Positions 1 through 11,671 of a DNA stretch of 64,000 nt are shown one piece after another (position 1 is the first letter of the stretch; each line of letters opens with the position of its first letter). Origin of the DNA: Turnera subulata (Eukaryota > Streptophyta > Magnoliopsida > Malpighiales > Passifloraceae); NCBI GenBank assembly GCA_028386065.3, contig JAKUCV010002470.1:246768-310767 (forward strand), in the 5' to 3' direction. A program made the translations under genes and the position numbers. The notes under the pieces were generated by a model, which did no database searches, was not told where the DNA came from, and saw only the letters and a list, made by a program, of their open reading frames with translations.

Positions 1-583
1 ATGCTTGATTGTGTTGGCATGTTAGTACTGATTGTTGTATGTTTGCATGCTAGTCTGTTGCTCTTCTTTCCTTTCGGACTTGATCTGCACACCTTCATAA
101 TTAGATATATATTGCTCACTGAGTAGGCGACTCACATAATCGCCAACGTTGTTTTTCAGACTTTAGATAGCGTGCAGTCACTTTCCATCCTTCCAGAGTA
201 CGAACGTGGTTATCTCAGCAGGTAGCTGTGCTTGATCTCCCGATTGGATCCATAGAGTCGGCATGCATGTTGTTTGTTTCCCTTATTTTTACTCCGTTTG
301 TTTTCTTCCACTGCATTGGAATTTTTATTGAGATGTCATTATTGATTTTGGATTATTTTATCAGCGGATTGCCGGGATTTACTATTGATGTTGTATCGGC
401 AGGATGCCGGGTTTGATTTGAGGCTTGATAAGCCAGATTGTCTATGATTGTTATGACATCTCTTTTTATTGAGAATTTTGGACATTGTTGACATTGGATT
501 TCGTGTCCCGGGTTTCAGGGGTGTTTTTGGTATTTTCCTTAATTTGAGTATTTCATTTGTAAAATTGGGACACGGGTGTTTCA
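1..583 (+). mobile_element. 3' part of a divergent gypsy LTR
   Basis: This segment shares landmarks with the 3' ends of the complete LTRs further on: a GAGTAGGCGACTCA-like word near 121, CAGCAGGTAGCTG near 218, GGATCCATAGAGT near 245, and a terminal ...GTGTTTCA at 583. Between the landmarks it differs clearly from LTR 3786-6944, so I read it as a related subfamily rather than a copy of the same one. It also resembles the 3' end of the solo LTR at 40473-44159. Its 5' part lies outside the window. The next base starts mid-gag sequence, so the primer binding site and gag start were deleted at this junction. Confidence 0.7.
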
Positions 584-955
584 CAGGAGCTGGTGGCAAA
601 TATGCCTAAACCAGTGGTTGTGCCATGGGAAGACTTCAAGGAGAGGTTCTATAACGAGTTTCTTTCTATGAGATACCGGGAGGAGTTAAAGAGGTAGTTC
701 CTTGAGATCAGGCACGCGGATGACGAGTCAGTCACTGCTTTTCGGATTCATCTTTTCCAGACAATGATAGTCAGCCGAAGAGGCAGTATACAGCTTCTAA
801 TGGTGGTTATTCGGGACGTTCTTCTTTCTTTGGGTCTAAGAAGAACTAGGGAGGTGGCTACCGAGGCGGATCAGGTAGATCGTCGGGTGGTCAGTCGCAT
901 CAGGATGTGTCCCGTGGACAGGATGTTTCAGAGCGCCCTCCACTCAAGTGCTGGG
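584..955 (+). pseudogene. Gag remnant, Tekay/Del gypsy copy A
   Basis: Remnant of the capsid gene of the first internal region. It begins inside gag, at the position equivalent to 7609 of copy B, and shows the same capsid words (ELVANMPK, PWEDFKERFY). A stop lies near 695. About 240 bp are then missing at a GGATTC repeat, which joins mid-capsid to the linker before the zinc knuckle. The zinc knuckle starts at about 931 with C-W-G-C and is cut by a second deletion that also removed the whole protease. It cannot make Gag. Identity follows from nucleotide similarity to copies B and C. Confidence 0.75.
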
Positions 956-3736
956 GTTGTGGGAGCAGAGAGCTCTTTCTGCTTGTTGTATATCAGCTAT
1001 GTAGGCTTTCAGGATGATTTGGGAAGGATGTGATGCATTCCTTGCCCATGTGGTGGGCTCTACGGTACCAGTACTGGGTTTGGAGGATATCCCAATAGTG
1101 AGAGAGTTTCCAGATGTTTTTCCTAACGAGTTACCAAGTTTACCTCCGGAACGAGAGGTTGAGTACACAGTGGACTTGGTACCGTGAGTTGCTCGTATCT
1201 CTATTCCACCTTATAGGATGGCTTTGACCAAACTTCAGGAGTTAAAGAAGCAGTTGGAGGAGTTGCTAGAAAAGGGTTTCATTAGACAGAGCACTTCATC
1301 TTGGGGTGCCTCGGTCTTGTTTGTTAAAAAGAAGGATGGTAGTATGCAGATGTGTGTGGACTACAAGCAGTTGAACAAGGTGACTGTAAAGAGCAAGTAT
1401 CCGTTGCCTCGGATTGATGACTTGTTTGATCAATTGCAGGGAGCATCTGTGTTCGCAAAGATCAACTTGCGATTCGGATACCATCAGGTCAGGATTGCAG
1501 AACAGGACATACCAAAGACTGCTTTTCGCACTCGGTATGGTCACTACGAATTTGTTGTGGTTCCTTTCGGGTTGACAAATGCTCCTACAGTGTTCATGTG
1601 TGTGATGCATGGGGTGTTCCATGAGTTCCTGGATCAGTTTGTGGTTGTGTTCATTGATGATATTCTGGTTTACTCGAGGAGTAAGGCCGAGCATGAGGAG
1701 CATTTAAGGTTGGTGTTGCAGAGGCTGCGGGAGAAGCAGCTTTATGCCAAACTCAGCAAATGCGAGTTTTAGTTGGATGAAGTGGCTTTCCTCGGGCATA
1801 TAGTGTCGGGAGAACGTATTAAGGTGGACCCGGCCAAGGTTAAGGCAGTTATGGAGTGGGAACCACCGAAGAATGCATCTGAGGTGCGAAGTTTCCTTGA
1901 ACTTGCTGGTTACTATCGCAGGTTCATTGAGGGTTTTTCCCTGATAGCGGGTCCCATTACTAAGCTGTTGAGGAAAGATTGCTCTTACGTGTGGGATGAT
2001 CGTTGCCAGCAGAGTTTTGAGGAGATGAAGAGTCGGTTGACTTCTGCACCAGTGTTGACAGTTCCTAGACCCGGTGTGGAGTACACGGTGTTTAGTGATG
2101 CTTCTAGTTTGGGTTTGGGTTGTGTGTTGATGCAGGAGGGTCGGGTGATTGCCTATGCTTCTAGGCAGTTGAGGACTCATGAGAAGAATTATCCGACCCA
2201 TGAAAGTTAGCTGCTGTGGTCTTTGCTTTGAAGATCTGGAGACACTATCTTTTCGGGGAAAAGTGTCGCATTTTCACGGATCATAAGAGCTTGAAGTACA
2301 TCATGACCCAGAAGGAGCTCAATATGAGGCAGAGGCGTTGGATCGAGCTCCTAAAGGATTATGATTGTACTATTGAGTATCATCCGAGAAAGGCTAATGC
2401 TGTTGCAGATGCTTTGAGCCGGAAGAGAGTTTCTTCTGCAGATGAGGAGCCGGTTTTTTTTGTGTTGCCATCTTTGTTGGAGTTGAGGTCTCTGGATGGC
2501 CAGTTGGAGGTTGATGATACCAAGGCCTTGTTGGCCAGTTTGAGCATCCGACCGACCTTACGGGATAGGATTATGGAGTTGCAGTTCGGTGACCCTCGTC
2601 TAGCGGAGTTGCGGGATAAGGTTCTCGGTGGAGAGAGTTCTAGTTTTTACATCCGGGAGGATGGAGCTTTGATGACGGGTGATCACCTTTGTGTTCTGGA
2701 CGTGGATGACCTGAAGAGGTGGATTATGGATGAGGCGCACAACGCACCTTATGCCATGCATCCGAGTAGCACAAAGATGTACTTGAACCTGAAGAGTCAC
2801 TATTGGTGGCCTGGGATGAAGAAGGATGTTGCGGAGTTTGTGGATTGTTGCAAAACTTGTCAGCAGGTGAAAGTCGATCATCAGGCTCCTACCGGCAAGA
2901 TATGATCTTTATCTATTCTGCAGTGGAAGTGGGAGCACATCACTATGGATTTTGTGATTGGGTTACCGAGAACCCGGGGTCGGCATGATGCCATTTGGGT
3001 CATTGTCGACAGGTTGACCAAGTCAGCTCACTTTCTACATATCCAGCAGAAAGAGGCGATGGATAAGCTGGCAAGATTGTATGTCTCGGGTGTTGTCAGA
3101 TTACATGGAGTTCCTCTATCCATTGTGTCAGAAATGGATCCGAGGTTCACATCCCACTTTTGGAAGAGTTTGCAGTCAGCTTTGGGTACTAAACTGAATT
3201 TCAGTACAGCTTTTCATCCGCAGACAGATGGACAGGCGAAGAGGACTATTCAGACTTTGGAGGATATGCTTAGAGCCTGTGTGCTCAACTTCAGTGGTTC
3301 TTACGTTGAGACATTACCGTTGGTTGAGTTTGCTTATAACAACGGTTATCACTCTAGTATCGGTATGGCGCCTTGGGAGGAAAGGCAAGTTGAGACCTCG
3401 TTATATCGGTTCTTATGAGATCGTGGAGCGATTGGTTCGCTGGCTTATAGATTGGCTTTATCGGAGGAGCTGTCTCGCATACACGATGTATTCCATGTCT
3501 CGATGTTGAGGCGTTATCGGTCTGATCCGAGTCATGTGGTATCACCTGTGGTGTTGGAGGTTGTTGAAGATTTGACTTATGTCGAGGATCCGGTTGAGAT
3601 CTTAGCTCGGGAAATACGACAGTTGAGGAGTCGTACTATTCCAATGGTTCGAGTTAGATGGAGCCGTCATTCTCCAAATGAGGCTACTTGGGAGTTTGAG
3701 TCCCATATGAGAGAGCAGTACCCACATCTGTTCTGA
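956..3736 (+). pseudogene. Pol remnant (RT-RNase H-integrase), gypsy copy A
   Basis: Broken Ty3/gypsy pol lacking protease. Order: pre-RT linker with FPDVFP and LPSLPPE; RT with [20 protein letters not shown] and the catalytic box F-I-D-D at 1650-1661; RNase H with SDAS and TDHKSL; integrase zinc finger (HxxxxxxxH...CCKTC); integrase core; and a chromodomain-like tail ending YPHLF. Defects include a TAG in place of Trp near 1770, a 4-nt loss near 2205, a stop at 2903 and a ~240-bp deletion near 3370. Two catalytic integrase residues are changed: the second Asp is Glu (3131-3133) and the Glu is Lys (3239-3241). The tail places it in the Tekay/Del chromovirus group. Confidence 0.9.
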
Positions 3737-3771
3737 TTCTTATCTTGTAATTTCGGGGATGAAATTTTCAT

Positions 3772-3785
3772 AAGTGGGGTAGAAC
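3772..3785 (+). other. Polypurine tract before LTR
   Basis: A purine-rich AAGTGGGGTAGAAC lies directly before the TGTAAC that starts the LTR, where plus-strand DNA synthesis would be primed. The same tract precedes LTR 11672 and, with one change, LTR 19698. Confidence 0.7.
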
Positions 3786-4004
3786 TGTAACGCCCCAATT
3801 TTTTATTCATAATTTAATTTATGGAATTTTTAGAATTTTTATTCCAATTTTACCCTCAAGATGTTTTTCGAATTTTTGGGAAAGGAATTTATTCTTTTTC
3901 TTGGATTCAACCCTTTTACGATATATTCGTTCCTTTGTTGGGCCTTCGTTGGGGTTAAATCGGGCTTTTGGAGTCGAAACTCAAGGTTTGGTGTCGTTTT
4001 AACC

Positions 4005-4190
4005 AAAACTACGTCGTTTTGGGAGCATGGAAGCTTTAAACTTAGGGTAGACTCGCGTGTTGTCCAGCTCGGGTGTGTGTGTTGACCTATGGAGGTGATG
4101 GACCAAACGACTTCGTTTCTAGGGGTTTAAAAGCTTTCCTTTTCTCTTCTCCTCTCTCTTTTCTCTTTTCTCTCTTTGCTTCTACCACCG
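4005..4190 (+). promoter_or_regulatory. Putative LTR core promoter
   Basis: Two near-palindromes, AAAACTACGTCGTTTT (4005-4020) and AAACGACTTCGTTT (4105-4118), precede TTTAAAAG (4126-4133), which fits a plant TATA box. A C/T-rich tract follows to about 4190, typical of plant transcript leaders. The arrangement recurs in the LTRs at 11672 and 19698. Transcription is inferred. Confidence 0.5.
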
Positions 4191-5180
4191 CACCCTCTAA
4201 CCTCTCCATCTCTCCCTCATCTCTCTCTCTTGTTCCAAACCTCTCCGGCGCCACCTCTTTCTCCTCTTACTCCTTTTACCGCCGCCATTCCGTTTGTAGC
4301 CGCGTCCACCTCTGCAGGTGAAGAGGGGGCTGCTCGTGGACAGCGTGTGACGGAGGAACCGAGGTGGGTTCGGGGTCGTAGCGAGCCGTCGCACCGCCGA
4401 TCGCCGGTAAGCCTCGAACCTTCTTCTCCTTTTCCTTCTCCTTTAATCTCGACGGTTGGATTCTGATGGTTGTTTGTGTGTGTATGTCGGTGGCCGGATG
4501 CTGCGATGGTTACGTCAGTACGGTGCTTGGGTCGTCGGTGTTGGTATTGTTGGTCGTCGGGTCTGTCCGGTGCTGGTGAATTCCGGCAGTGGATTTGACT
4601 GGTAGCGCTCGGGTTGTTTTTTCGTGTTTGGATCCTTGAAAATGAGAACGGGTTCTGCGATTTCTGGTAAGGATCCAGATTTCCTTTCTTCTCCTTTTGG
4701 GTTTTGTGATTTTTTTTGGGAATAGTGTTGTGAATGCCGTGTTGTGTTTCTATTCGGGCAGTCTGTGGTGGTTGATTGTTGGGACTATGGTGCTGTTTTG
4801 CAAGTTCGGGTTGCTGCTCCGGCGAGGCTGTGACCGGATTCCGGCGAGTTGGAGTTTTCCAGCGACTCGGGTTTCTGTTCCGGCGTGGCAGGTTGTTCAC
4901 CGGCTTAAAGGGTATCTTTTCCAATGATGATGTGTGATTTTAATTCTTTACACGGCATGTACATTTATTTTTCCGGATTGGGCTATGTACTAAATTGTGT
5001 ATAGTAGAAACCGTGAGGGGTGTGTGAGTAGCATGTGGACGGTTGTCCGATACGGGCAGAACCTCTAGGGTGGTAACTCGGACTCGGGTAAAAACTTTTA
5101 GATGGGAGTAGACAAATCGGGCCTTGGCCCTGTAATAAAGTGATATGACCTATTATAACTTTTGAATTTATAATAAGAGA

Positions 5181-5247
5181 TGGGCTTAAAGCCCAAGGAC
5201 GTGGACGACTTTAAATGATGGGTTTTGAGGATAAGGGCTTTAGGCCC
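5181..5247 (+). repeat. GGGC/GCCC mini-hairpins in LTR 1
   Basis: TGGGC-TTAAA-GCCCA (5181-5195) and GGGC-TTTAG-GCCC (5235-5247) are perfect short inverted repeats with 5-nt loops. Similar ones occur at 5746-5758 (GAGC-TTTAG-GCTC) and 6273-6284 (GGGC-TTAC-GCCC), and at the matching positions of LTR 2. Confidence 0.7.
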
Positions 5248-5994
5248 AGTGACCATGAGGACTCTAAGCTGGATTATGATTTTGGACTTAGTTGGGCTTT
5301 AAGCTTGTGAACCTTAGGGCCGTGACATGGAGATGTAGTTTTGATGAGTAGAAGTGGACTAGTTAGGTTGGACTTGAACTCACGGTTGGAGTACAAGCAT
5401 GCATAATTTAATATTGTTGAATATCTTTGTGAGATATGGTGTCTATGTGTATAGGCACGAGACATAATTCAGGAGCAACAGGTACTAGTGGTGGACAGAC
5501 AAATCGCCATCATAATTGAGGTGACTCTATAAGAATTATATACCTGTATGCGAATACTTGTTGTTATGGTTAGGTAGTACTTCTTGCTGGGTATGCTTCA
5601 TACTGTTGGCTGTGTTGTGTACTTGGTTGTTTATGTGCTGAAGTGCCATGACAATATATATGTGCTGTTTTGCCATGTGATTCTCCTATGAGTTGTTATT
5701 GCCATGCTTGTGATATATGTTGTCTTGCTATATCCTGTTTATTGTGAGCTTTAGGCTCTATTTAGAGAACCTCTTTATTGGTACACAACTTAGATACGAC
5801 TTTAGGTGACACTTATACAATTTCATAATTGGTAACATAACGTACCTGAATAATCAATAAGTTATACTATGGGGCAGTTGACCGGTAGCACTGAGAGGGA
5901 AGAGAGGGTACCCCTCGGGTCCTGTTATTTTAGTGAATTATATTCACAGAGACAGCGACGAGGGAATTGATGGGTACACCCTCGGTTAGTATAT

Positions 5995-6190
5995 TAGTGA
6001 GAGTACCCCTCACAGAGCTGGCGCCTTGGAGATTTGTCGGGTGTACCCCTTGGTTATTTGTTACTATCCATTTCTTTTAGAGAGAGAACCCCTCACAGAG
6101 CTGGTGACTTGGGGACTGACGGGTGTGCCCTAAGATTTTGTATTATAATTTCTTTGAGGAGAGCACCCCCTCCTTGAGCTGTCGGCCACT
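5995..6190 (+). repeat. Degenerate ~80-bp tandem repeat in LTR 1
   Basis: The phrase ACCCCTCACAGAGCTGG followed by CTTGG recurs about every 80 bp, with a third more diverged unit (CACCCCCTCCTTGAGCTG). The same block is present in LTR 2 at about 13890-14095 and is missing from LTR 3 because of its deletion. Confidence 0.6.
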
Positions 6191-6947
6191 TGATTATTAG
6201 TGGTTTTCTTTGTCGGAACATACCCATTCTGGTGTTGATATTTATACTGTATATATATATTTGACTACATTTGGGCTTACGCCCTGGGGAGCTGACCAGT
6301 CGCTACCGCGCCCGATGCACACAGTAAAGGGCCCTTACTAACGATAAGAATGTGTAAACCAGACAATTCACTTAACACCTGTATGTGTGGTATTTGACAC
6401 ATGTTTATTGTGTGTGTATACTTGTGCTCGTGGACTTACTCACCCTACGAGCCTGTCTTCGGGTGCCTGTATGTTTGTCTTATATTGTACACTAAGTAAG
6501 CGACTCATATAAATCGCCACCGTGGTGTTACAGATCATTAATAGCTTGTTGACGGTTGCTCTTACCTCGGGTATCAGACTCTTTCATTTCAGCAGGTAGC
6601 TGCGCTTCCTTCCTGGTGGATCCATAGAGTTTACACTTATATGTTCTACACTTGTCATTGACATTATTGTTATTTTTCCGCTGCGTATTATTGTCGGGAT
6701 ATTGTTTTGATTTCTTGGATTTTGATCAATTATTGTTTCGGTAGGTTTAACTGGTATTACTTTGGCTAGTTAAGCCTGCTTTTTATTTGACTCTTGTATC
6801 CCGATGTTTTTGCTTTTTGTTACTCTGAGATATTGAGTTGATGTTTTTTTAATTAGAGTTTGGCATCCCTTGTTTTAAGGGCATTTTGGATATTTTATAA
6901 TTGTTTATATTTTGTATTGTCCTTTTTGGGATGCAGTCGTTTCAGCT

Positions 6948-6960
6948 TGGTAGCGGAGCC
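6948..6960 (+). other. Primer binding site, copy B
   Basis: TGGTAGCGGAGCC lies three bases after the LTR end. It resembles the complement of the initiator tRNA-Met 3' end (TGGTATCAGAGCC), the usual primer of plant LTR elements. It marks the start of internal region B. Confidence 0.75.
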
Positions 6961-7083
6961 AGGCTTTAGGTCTTTTGGGTTTTCAAACAAGTGTCTGTTG
7001 TGATTGTTGTGTATAAGCCTGTTCCAGTTTTGTGTCGTTTTTGTAAACTGTTTTTGACAAGTTGCATTCATATAGGCGTCGAC

Positions 7084-8430
7084 ATGGAACACCAGGATCA
7101 GCACAATCCCGAGGGGCACGCCCCAAGTCATGTTTTCGACAACGTGTCGGTGATGTAGATTCCTGTTGGACAATGGAACAATAACGTGGTGCAGGACGAT
7201 GAAGCAGGAGAACAGATTCCTGTTGGATAGGGGAACGTCAATGCAGCAGGGGGTGGTGCTACGGGAGCAGGGCAACAGAATGTAGTACCTCCTGGTATGG
7301 ACCCGGCGATGTTGCAGCAGTGTCAGGCTTTTCTTCAGTGGCAGCAGTTTCAGCAGTTTCACGAGCATCAGCAGGGGGCACAGCCGGTACCTCCTGCAGA
7401 TCCCACGGTGGGTAGTTTTGAAAGTGGCTATAAGCACATCAGCAAGTTGGGGATTGGTGAGTTCTCGGGCGAGGACAAGGTGGAGAAGCTGGCAGATGTT
7501 TGGTTCAGACAGGTGGAGAATGTGATGGAAAAGTTCACATGTCAGCCAGCGTCACGGGCAAAGTATGTGGCCCACATGTTCACTGGTTATGCTCTCACAT
7601 GGTGGTAGGAGCTGGTGGCAAATATGCCTAAACAAGTGGTGATGCCGTGGGAAAATTTCAAGGAGAGGTTCTATAAGGAGTTCCTTTGTATCAGTTACCG
7701 AGAGGAGTTAAAGAGGCAGTTCCTTGAGATCAGGCAGGGGGATGATGAGTCAGTCACTGCTTTTCGGATTCGGTACAACACTCTTCTCTCCTATTCCAGG
7801 GAGTTTGTGCCAGATGAGGAAACGAAGTGCAGACGGTTTGTAAATGCCCTACGCCACACCGTAGGGGCACCTTTGGCTAGTGGGAGGCACAAGACCTGGG
7901 ATGCAGTTTGTGAGGCTGCAGTGGCAACAGAGAGGATCCTTTCGGCGGTACAGTAGGCTCTAGCAGCTGGGCAGAAGAAGCGGGATTCATCTTTTCCAGA
8001 TAGTGGTAGTCAGCCGAAGAGGCAGTGTACAACTTCGGTGGTGGTTATTCGGGAGGTTCTTCTTTCCGTGGGTCTAAGAAGAACTAGGGAGGTGGCTACC
8101 GAGGCGGATCAGGTAGATCGTCGGGTGGTCAGTCGCATCAGGATATGTCCCGTGGATAGGATGTTTCAGAGCGCCCTCCACTCAAGTGCTGGGGTTGTGG
8201 GAAGTTCGGGCACATCAGGCCCTATTGCCCTGAGAAGTCTAGCAGTGGATCTCAGTACACAGTTCAGAGTTCTATTGCTTCGGGCTCAGGCAGAGGCAAT
8301 GGTTAGAGAGGTCATGGTCGTGGTAATGGATCTGGGGGCAGAGGTAGAGCGACGCAGGCGGCTACACCTCGAGTTTATGCCATCACCAGAGAGGAGGCTA
8401 CTGATGCTTCAGAGGTCATTGTAGGTATAT
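7084..8430 (+). pseudogene. Gag pseudogene, gypsy copy B
   Basis: The first ATG after the primer site (7084) starts MEHQDQHNPEG. The frame continues through stops at about 7156 and 7228 into a Gln-rich stretch and the capsid domain (7420-7950), with another stop at 7606 where Trp-Trp-Gln is expected and one at 7954. A 1-nt loss near 8035 shifts the frame. A CCHC zinc knuckle (C-x2-C-x4-H-x4-C, 8187-8228) then binds nucleic acid in functional relatives. A Gly/Arg-rich linker leads to protease. Structurally the most complete gag with copy C, but not translatable. Confidence 0.88.
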
Positions 8431-8432
8431 TT

Positions 8433-8702
8433 ATGGTTTTTGGTCATCGTGCACATGCTTTGGTTGATCCAGGCTCTACACATTCCTTTATTTCACGTGC
8501 ATACATGACTAGACATAATTGTGATGATGATGACCTAGGTAGACCCTTGAGTGTTCGGTTACCTACGGGTAGTATAGTTAGTGTTGATCGAGTATGTAGG
8601 AATGTATCCGGTGAGTATGATGGTGAGTGTTTTCCCACTGATCTTAGTGTTATGGATTTGAGTGAGTTTGATGTGATTCTTGGTATGGATTGGTTGTCCT
8701 GA
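8433..8702 (+). pseudogene. Aspartic protease domain, gypsy copy B
   Basis: Encodes a retropepsin-like segment: the active-site strand LVDPGSTHSF near residues 10-19 (catalytic Asp followed by Pro-Gly-Ser, a variant common in plant gypsy elements) and ILGMDWL near the C-terminus. In intact elements it cuts the Gag-Pol precursor. It is in frame with the zinc knuckle upstream. A TGA follows DWLS, so it is separated from RT. Confidence 0.85.
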
Positions 8703-11622
8703 CACAAAGTAGTGGCAAATTGTCGAGCCAACGAAGTGGCTTTGTGTTCTCTTTTAGGGCGTAGATTGGTGTTTGTTGAGGAGCAAAGAGCTCCTTCTGC
8801 TTGTTGTATATCAACTATGCAGGCTTTCAGGATGATTCGGGAAGGATGTGATGCATTCCTTGCCCATGTGGTGGGCTCTACGGTACCAGTACCGGGTTTG
8901 GAGGATATCCCAATAGTAAGAGAGTTTCCAGATGTTTTTCCTAACGAGTTACCAAGTTTACCTCCGGAAGAAGGACGGTAGTATGCGGATGTGTGTGGAC
9001 TACAGGTAGTTGAACAAGGTGACTGTAACGAGCAAGTATCCGTTGCCTAGGATTGATGACTTGTTTGATCAGTTGCAGGGAGCATCTGTGTTCTCAAAGA
9101 TCAACTTGCGATCCGGATACCATCAGGTCAGGATTGCAGAACAGGACATACCAAAGACTACTTTTCGCACTCGGTATGGTCACTACGAATTTGTTGTGGT
9201 TTCTTTCGGGTTGACAAATGCTCATATAGTGTTCACGTGTATGATGCATGGGGTGTTCCATGAGTTCCTGGATCGGTTTGTGGTTGTGTTCGTTGATGAT
9301 AATCTGGTTTACTCGAGGAGTAAGGCCGAGCATGAGGAGCATTTGAGGTTGGTGTTGCAGAGGCTGCGGGAGAAGCAGCTTTATGCCAAACTCAGCAAAT
9401 GCGAGTTTTGGTTGGATGAAGTGGCTTTCCTTGGGCATATAGTGTCGGGAGAAGGTATTAAAGTGGACTTGGCCAAGGTTAAGGCAGTTATGGAGTGGGA
9501 ACCACCGAAGAATACAACTGAGGTGCGAAGTTTCCTTGGACTTGTTGGTTACTATCGCAGGTTCATTGAGGGTTTTTCCCTAATAGCAGGTCCCATGACT
9601 AAGCTGTTGAGGAAAGATTGCTCTTACGTGTGGATGATCGTTGCCAGCAGAGTTTTGAGGAGCTGAAGAGTCGGTTGTCTTCTGCACCAGTGTTGACAGT
9701 TCCTAGACCCGGTGTGGAGTACACGGTGTTTAGTGATGCTTCTGGTTTGGGTTTGGGTTGTGTGTTGATGCAGGAGGGTCGGGTAATTGCCTATGCTTCT
9801 AGGCAGTTGGGGACTCATGAGAAGAATTTTCCGACCCATGATATAGAGTTAGCTGTTGTGGTCTTTGCTTTGAAGATTTGGAGACACTATCTTTTCGGGG
9901 AAAAGTGTCGCATTTTCACGGATCATAAGAGCTTGAAGTACATCATGACCCAGAAGGAGATCAATATGAGGCAGAGGCATTGGATCGAGCTCTTAAAGGA
10001 TTATGATTGTATTATTGAGTATCATCCGAGAAAGGCTAATGCTGTTGCAGATGCTTTAGCCGGAAGAGAGTTTCTTCTGCAGATGAGGAGCCGGTTTCTT
10101 TTGTGTTGCCGTTTTTGTTGGAGTTGAGGTCTCTGGATGGCCAGTTGGAGGTTGATGATACCAGGGCCTTGTTGGCCAGTTTGAGCATCCGACCGACCTT
10201 GCGGGATAGGATTATAGAGTTACAGTTCTGTGACCCTCATCTAGCGGAGTTGCGGGATAAGGTTCTCGGTGGAGAGAGTTCCAGTTTTTACATCCCGAAG
10301 GATGGAGCTTTGATGACGGGTGATCACCTTTGTGTTCTGGATGTGGATGACCTGAGGAGGTGGATTATGGCTGAGGCGCACAATGCACCTTATGCCATAC
10401 ATCCGAGTAGCACAAAGATGTACCTGAACCTGAAGAGTCACTATTGGTGGCCTGGGATGAAGAAGGATGTTGCGGAGTTTGTGGCTTGTTGCATGTCTTG
10501 TCAGCAGGTGAAAACCAAGCATCAGGTTCCTACCGACAAGATGAGATCTTTATCTATTCCGCAGTGGAAGTGGGAGCACATCACTGTGGATTTTGTGATT
10601 GGGTTACCGAGAACCCGGGGTCGGCATGATGCCATTTGGGTCATTGTCGACAGGTTGACCAAGTCAGCTCACTTTCTACCTATCTAGCAAACGGAGGCAA
10701 TGGATAAGCTGGCAAGATTGTATGTCTCGGGTGTTGTCAGATTACATGGAGTTCCTCTATCCATTGTGTCGGATAGGGATCTGAGGTTCACATCCCACTT
10801 CTGGATGAGTTTGCAGTCAGCTTTGGGTACTAAGCTGAATTTCAGTACAACTTTTCATCCGCAGACAGATGGACAGTCGAAGAGGACTATTCAGACTTTG
10901 GAGGATATGCTTAGAGCCTGTGTGCTCAACTTCAGTGGTTCTTAGGTTGAGACATTACCGTTGTTTGAGTTTGCTTATAACAACGGTTATCACTCTAGTA
11001 TCGGTATGGCGCCTTATGAGGCTTTGTATGGGCGAAAGTGCCGTAGTCCGATCTGTTGGGATGAGGAGGGTCTGAGACTGGTGATTGGTCCGGATCTTGT
11101 CCAGGAGACTGTGGATCAGATTGAGGTGGTCAAGCAGTGCATGAGAGCTGCTCAAGACCGACAGAGGAGTTATGCTGATAAGCATCGTCGGGAGATGGAG
11201 TACAGTGTTGGTGACAAAGTTTTCCTCCGTGTTGCTCCCTAGAGAGGTGTTATCCAGTTTGGGAGGAAGGGCAAGTTGAGACCTCGCTATATCGGTTCTT
11301 ATGAGATCGTGGAGCGATTGGTTCGCTGGCTTATAGATTGGCTTTACCGGAGGAGCTGTCTCGTATACACGATGTATTCCATGTCTCGATGTTAAGGCGT
11401 TATCGGTCTAATCCGAGTCATGTGGTATCACCTGTGGAGTTGGAGGATGCTGATGATTTGACTTATGTCGAGGAGCCGGTTGAGATCTTAGCTCGGGAAA
11501 TACGGCAGTTGAGGAGTCGTACTATTCCAATGGTTCGAGTTGGATGGAGCCGTCATTCTCCAAATGAGGCTACTTGGGAGTTTGAGTCCCATATGAGAGA
11601 GCAGTACCCACATCTGTTCTGA
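8703..11622 (+). pseudogene. Pol remnant (RT-RNase H-integrase), gypsy copy B
   Basis: Same domain order as copy A. About 190 bp encoding the RT N-terminus are missing at about 8969, joined at a short GGAAG/GAAGG match. The RT box is F-V-D-D (9289-9300), followed by Asn where Ile is usual. RNase H shows SDAS, the Glu of IELAVV and TDHKSL; a 1-nt loss near 10060 breaks its end. Integrase has intact first and second Asp but Lys at the catalytic Glu (10880-10882), as in copy A. Stops lie at 10685, 10943 and 11240. The integrase C-terminus (GRKCRSPICW) and chromodomain-like tail are present. Dead element. Confidence 0.9.
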
Positions 11623-11671
11623 TTCTTATCTTGTAATTTCGGGGACGAAATTTTCATAAGTGGGGTAGAAC

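Larger units (their letters stand above)
3786..6944 (+). mobile_element. Tekay/Del gypsy LTR 1 (complete, 3159 bp)
   Basis: Starts TGTAACGCCCC after a polypurine tract and ends ...GTCGTTTCA three bases before a primer binding site, so both boundaries are well supported. It closely matches LTR 11672-14843. Contents in order: ACGT-core palindromes (4005-4020, 4105-4118), a TATA-like TTTAAAAG (4126-4133), a pyrimidine-rich leader, a GC-rich stretch (4230-4620), small GGGC/GCCC hairpins (5181, 5235, 6273), a short tandem repeat (about 5995-6190) and an AT-rich end. It serves as 3' LTR of copy A and 5' LTR of copy B. Confidence 0.92.

Noticed and set aside
1296..2201. Minus-strand frames across the RT regions (also 9094-9839 and 17495-17890)
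   Set aside because: Exact antisense shadows of conserved RT and RNase H sequence, repeated in each copy.
4217..4924. 235-codon minus-strand frame in LTR 1
   Set aside because: Lies in the GC-rich part of the LTR, low complexity, and its counterpart in LTR 2 is split into shorter frames; no family resemblance.
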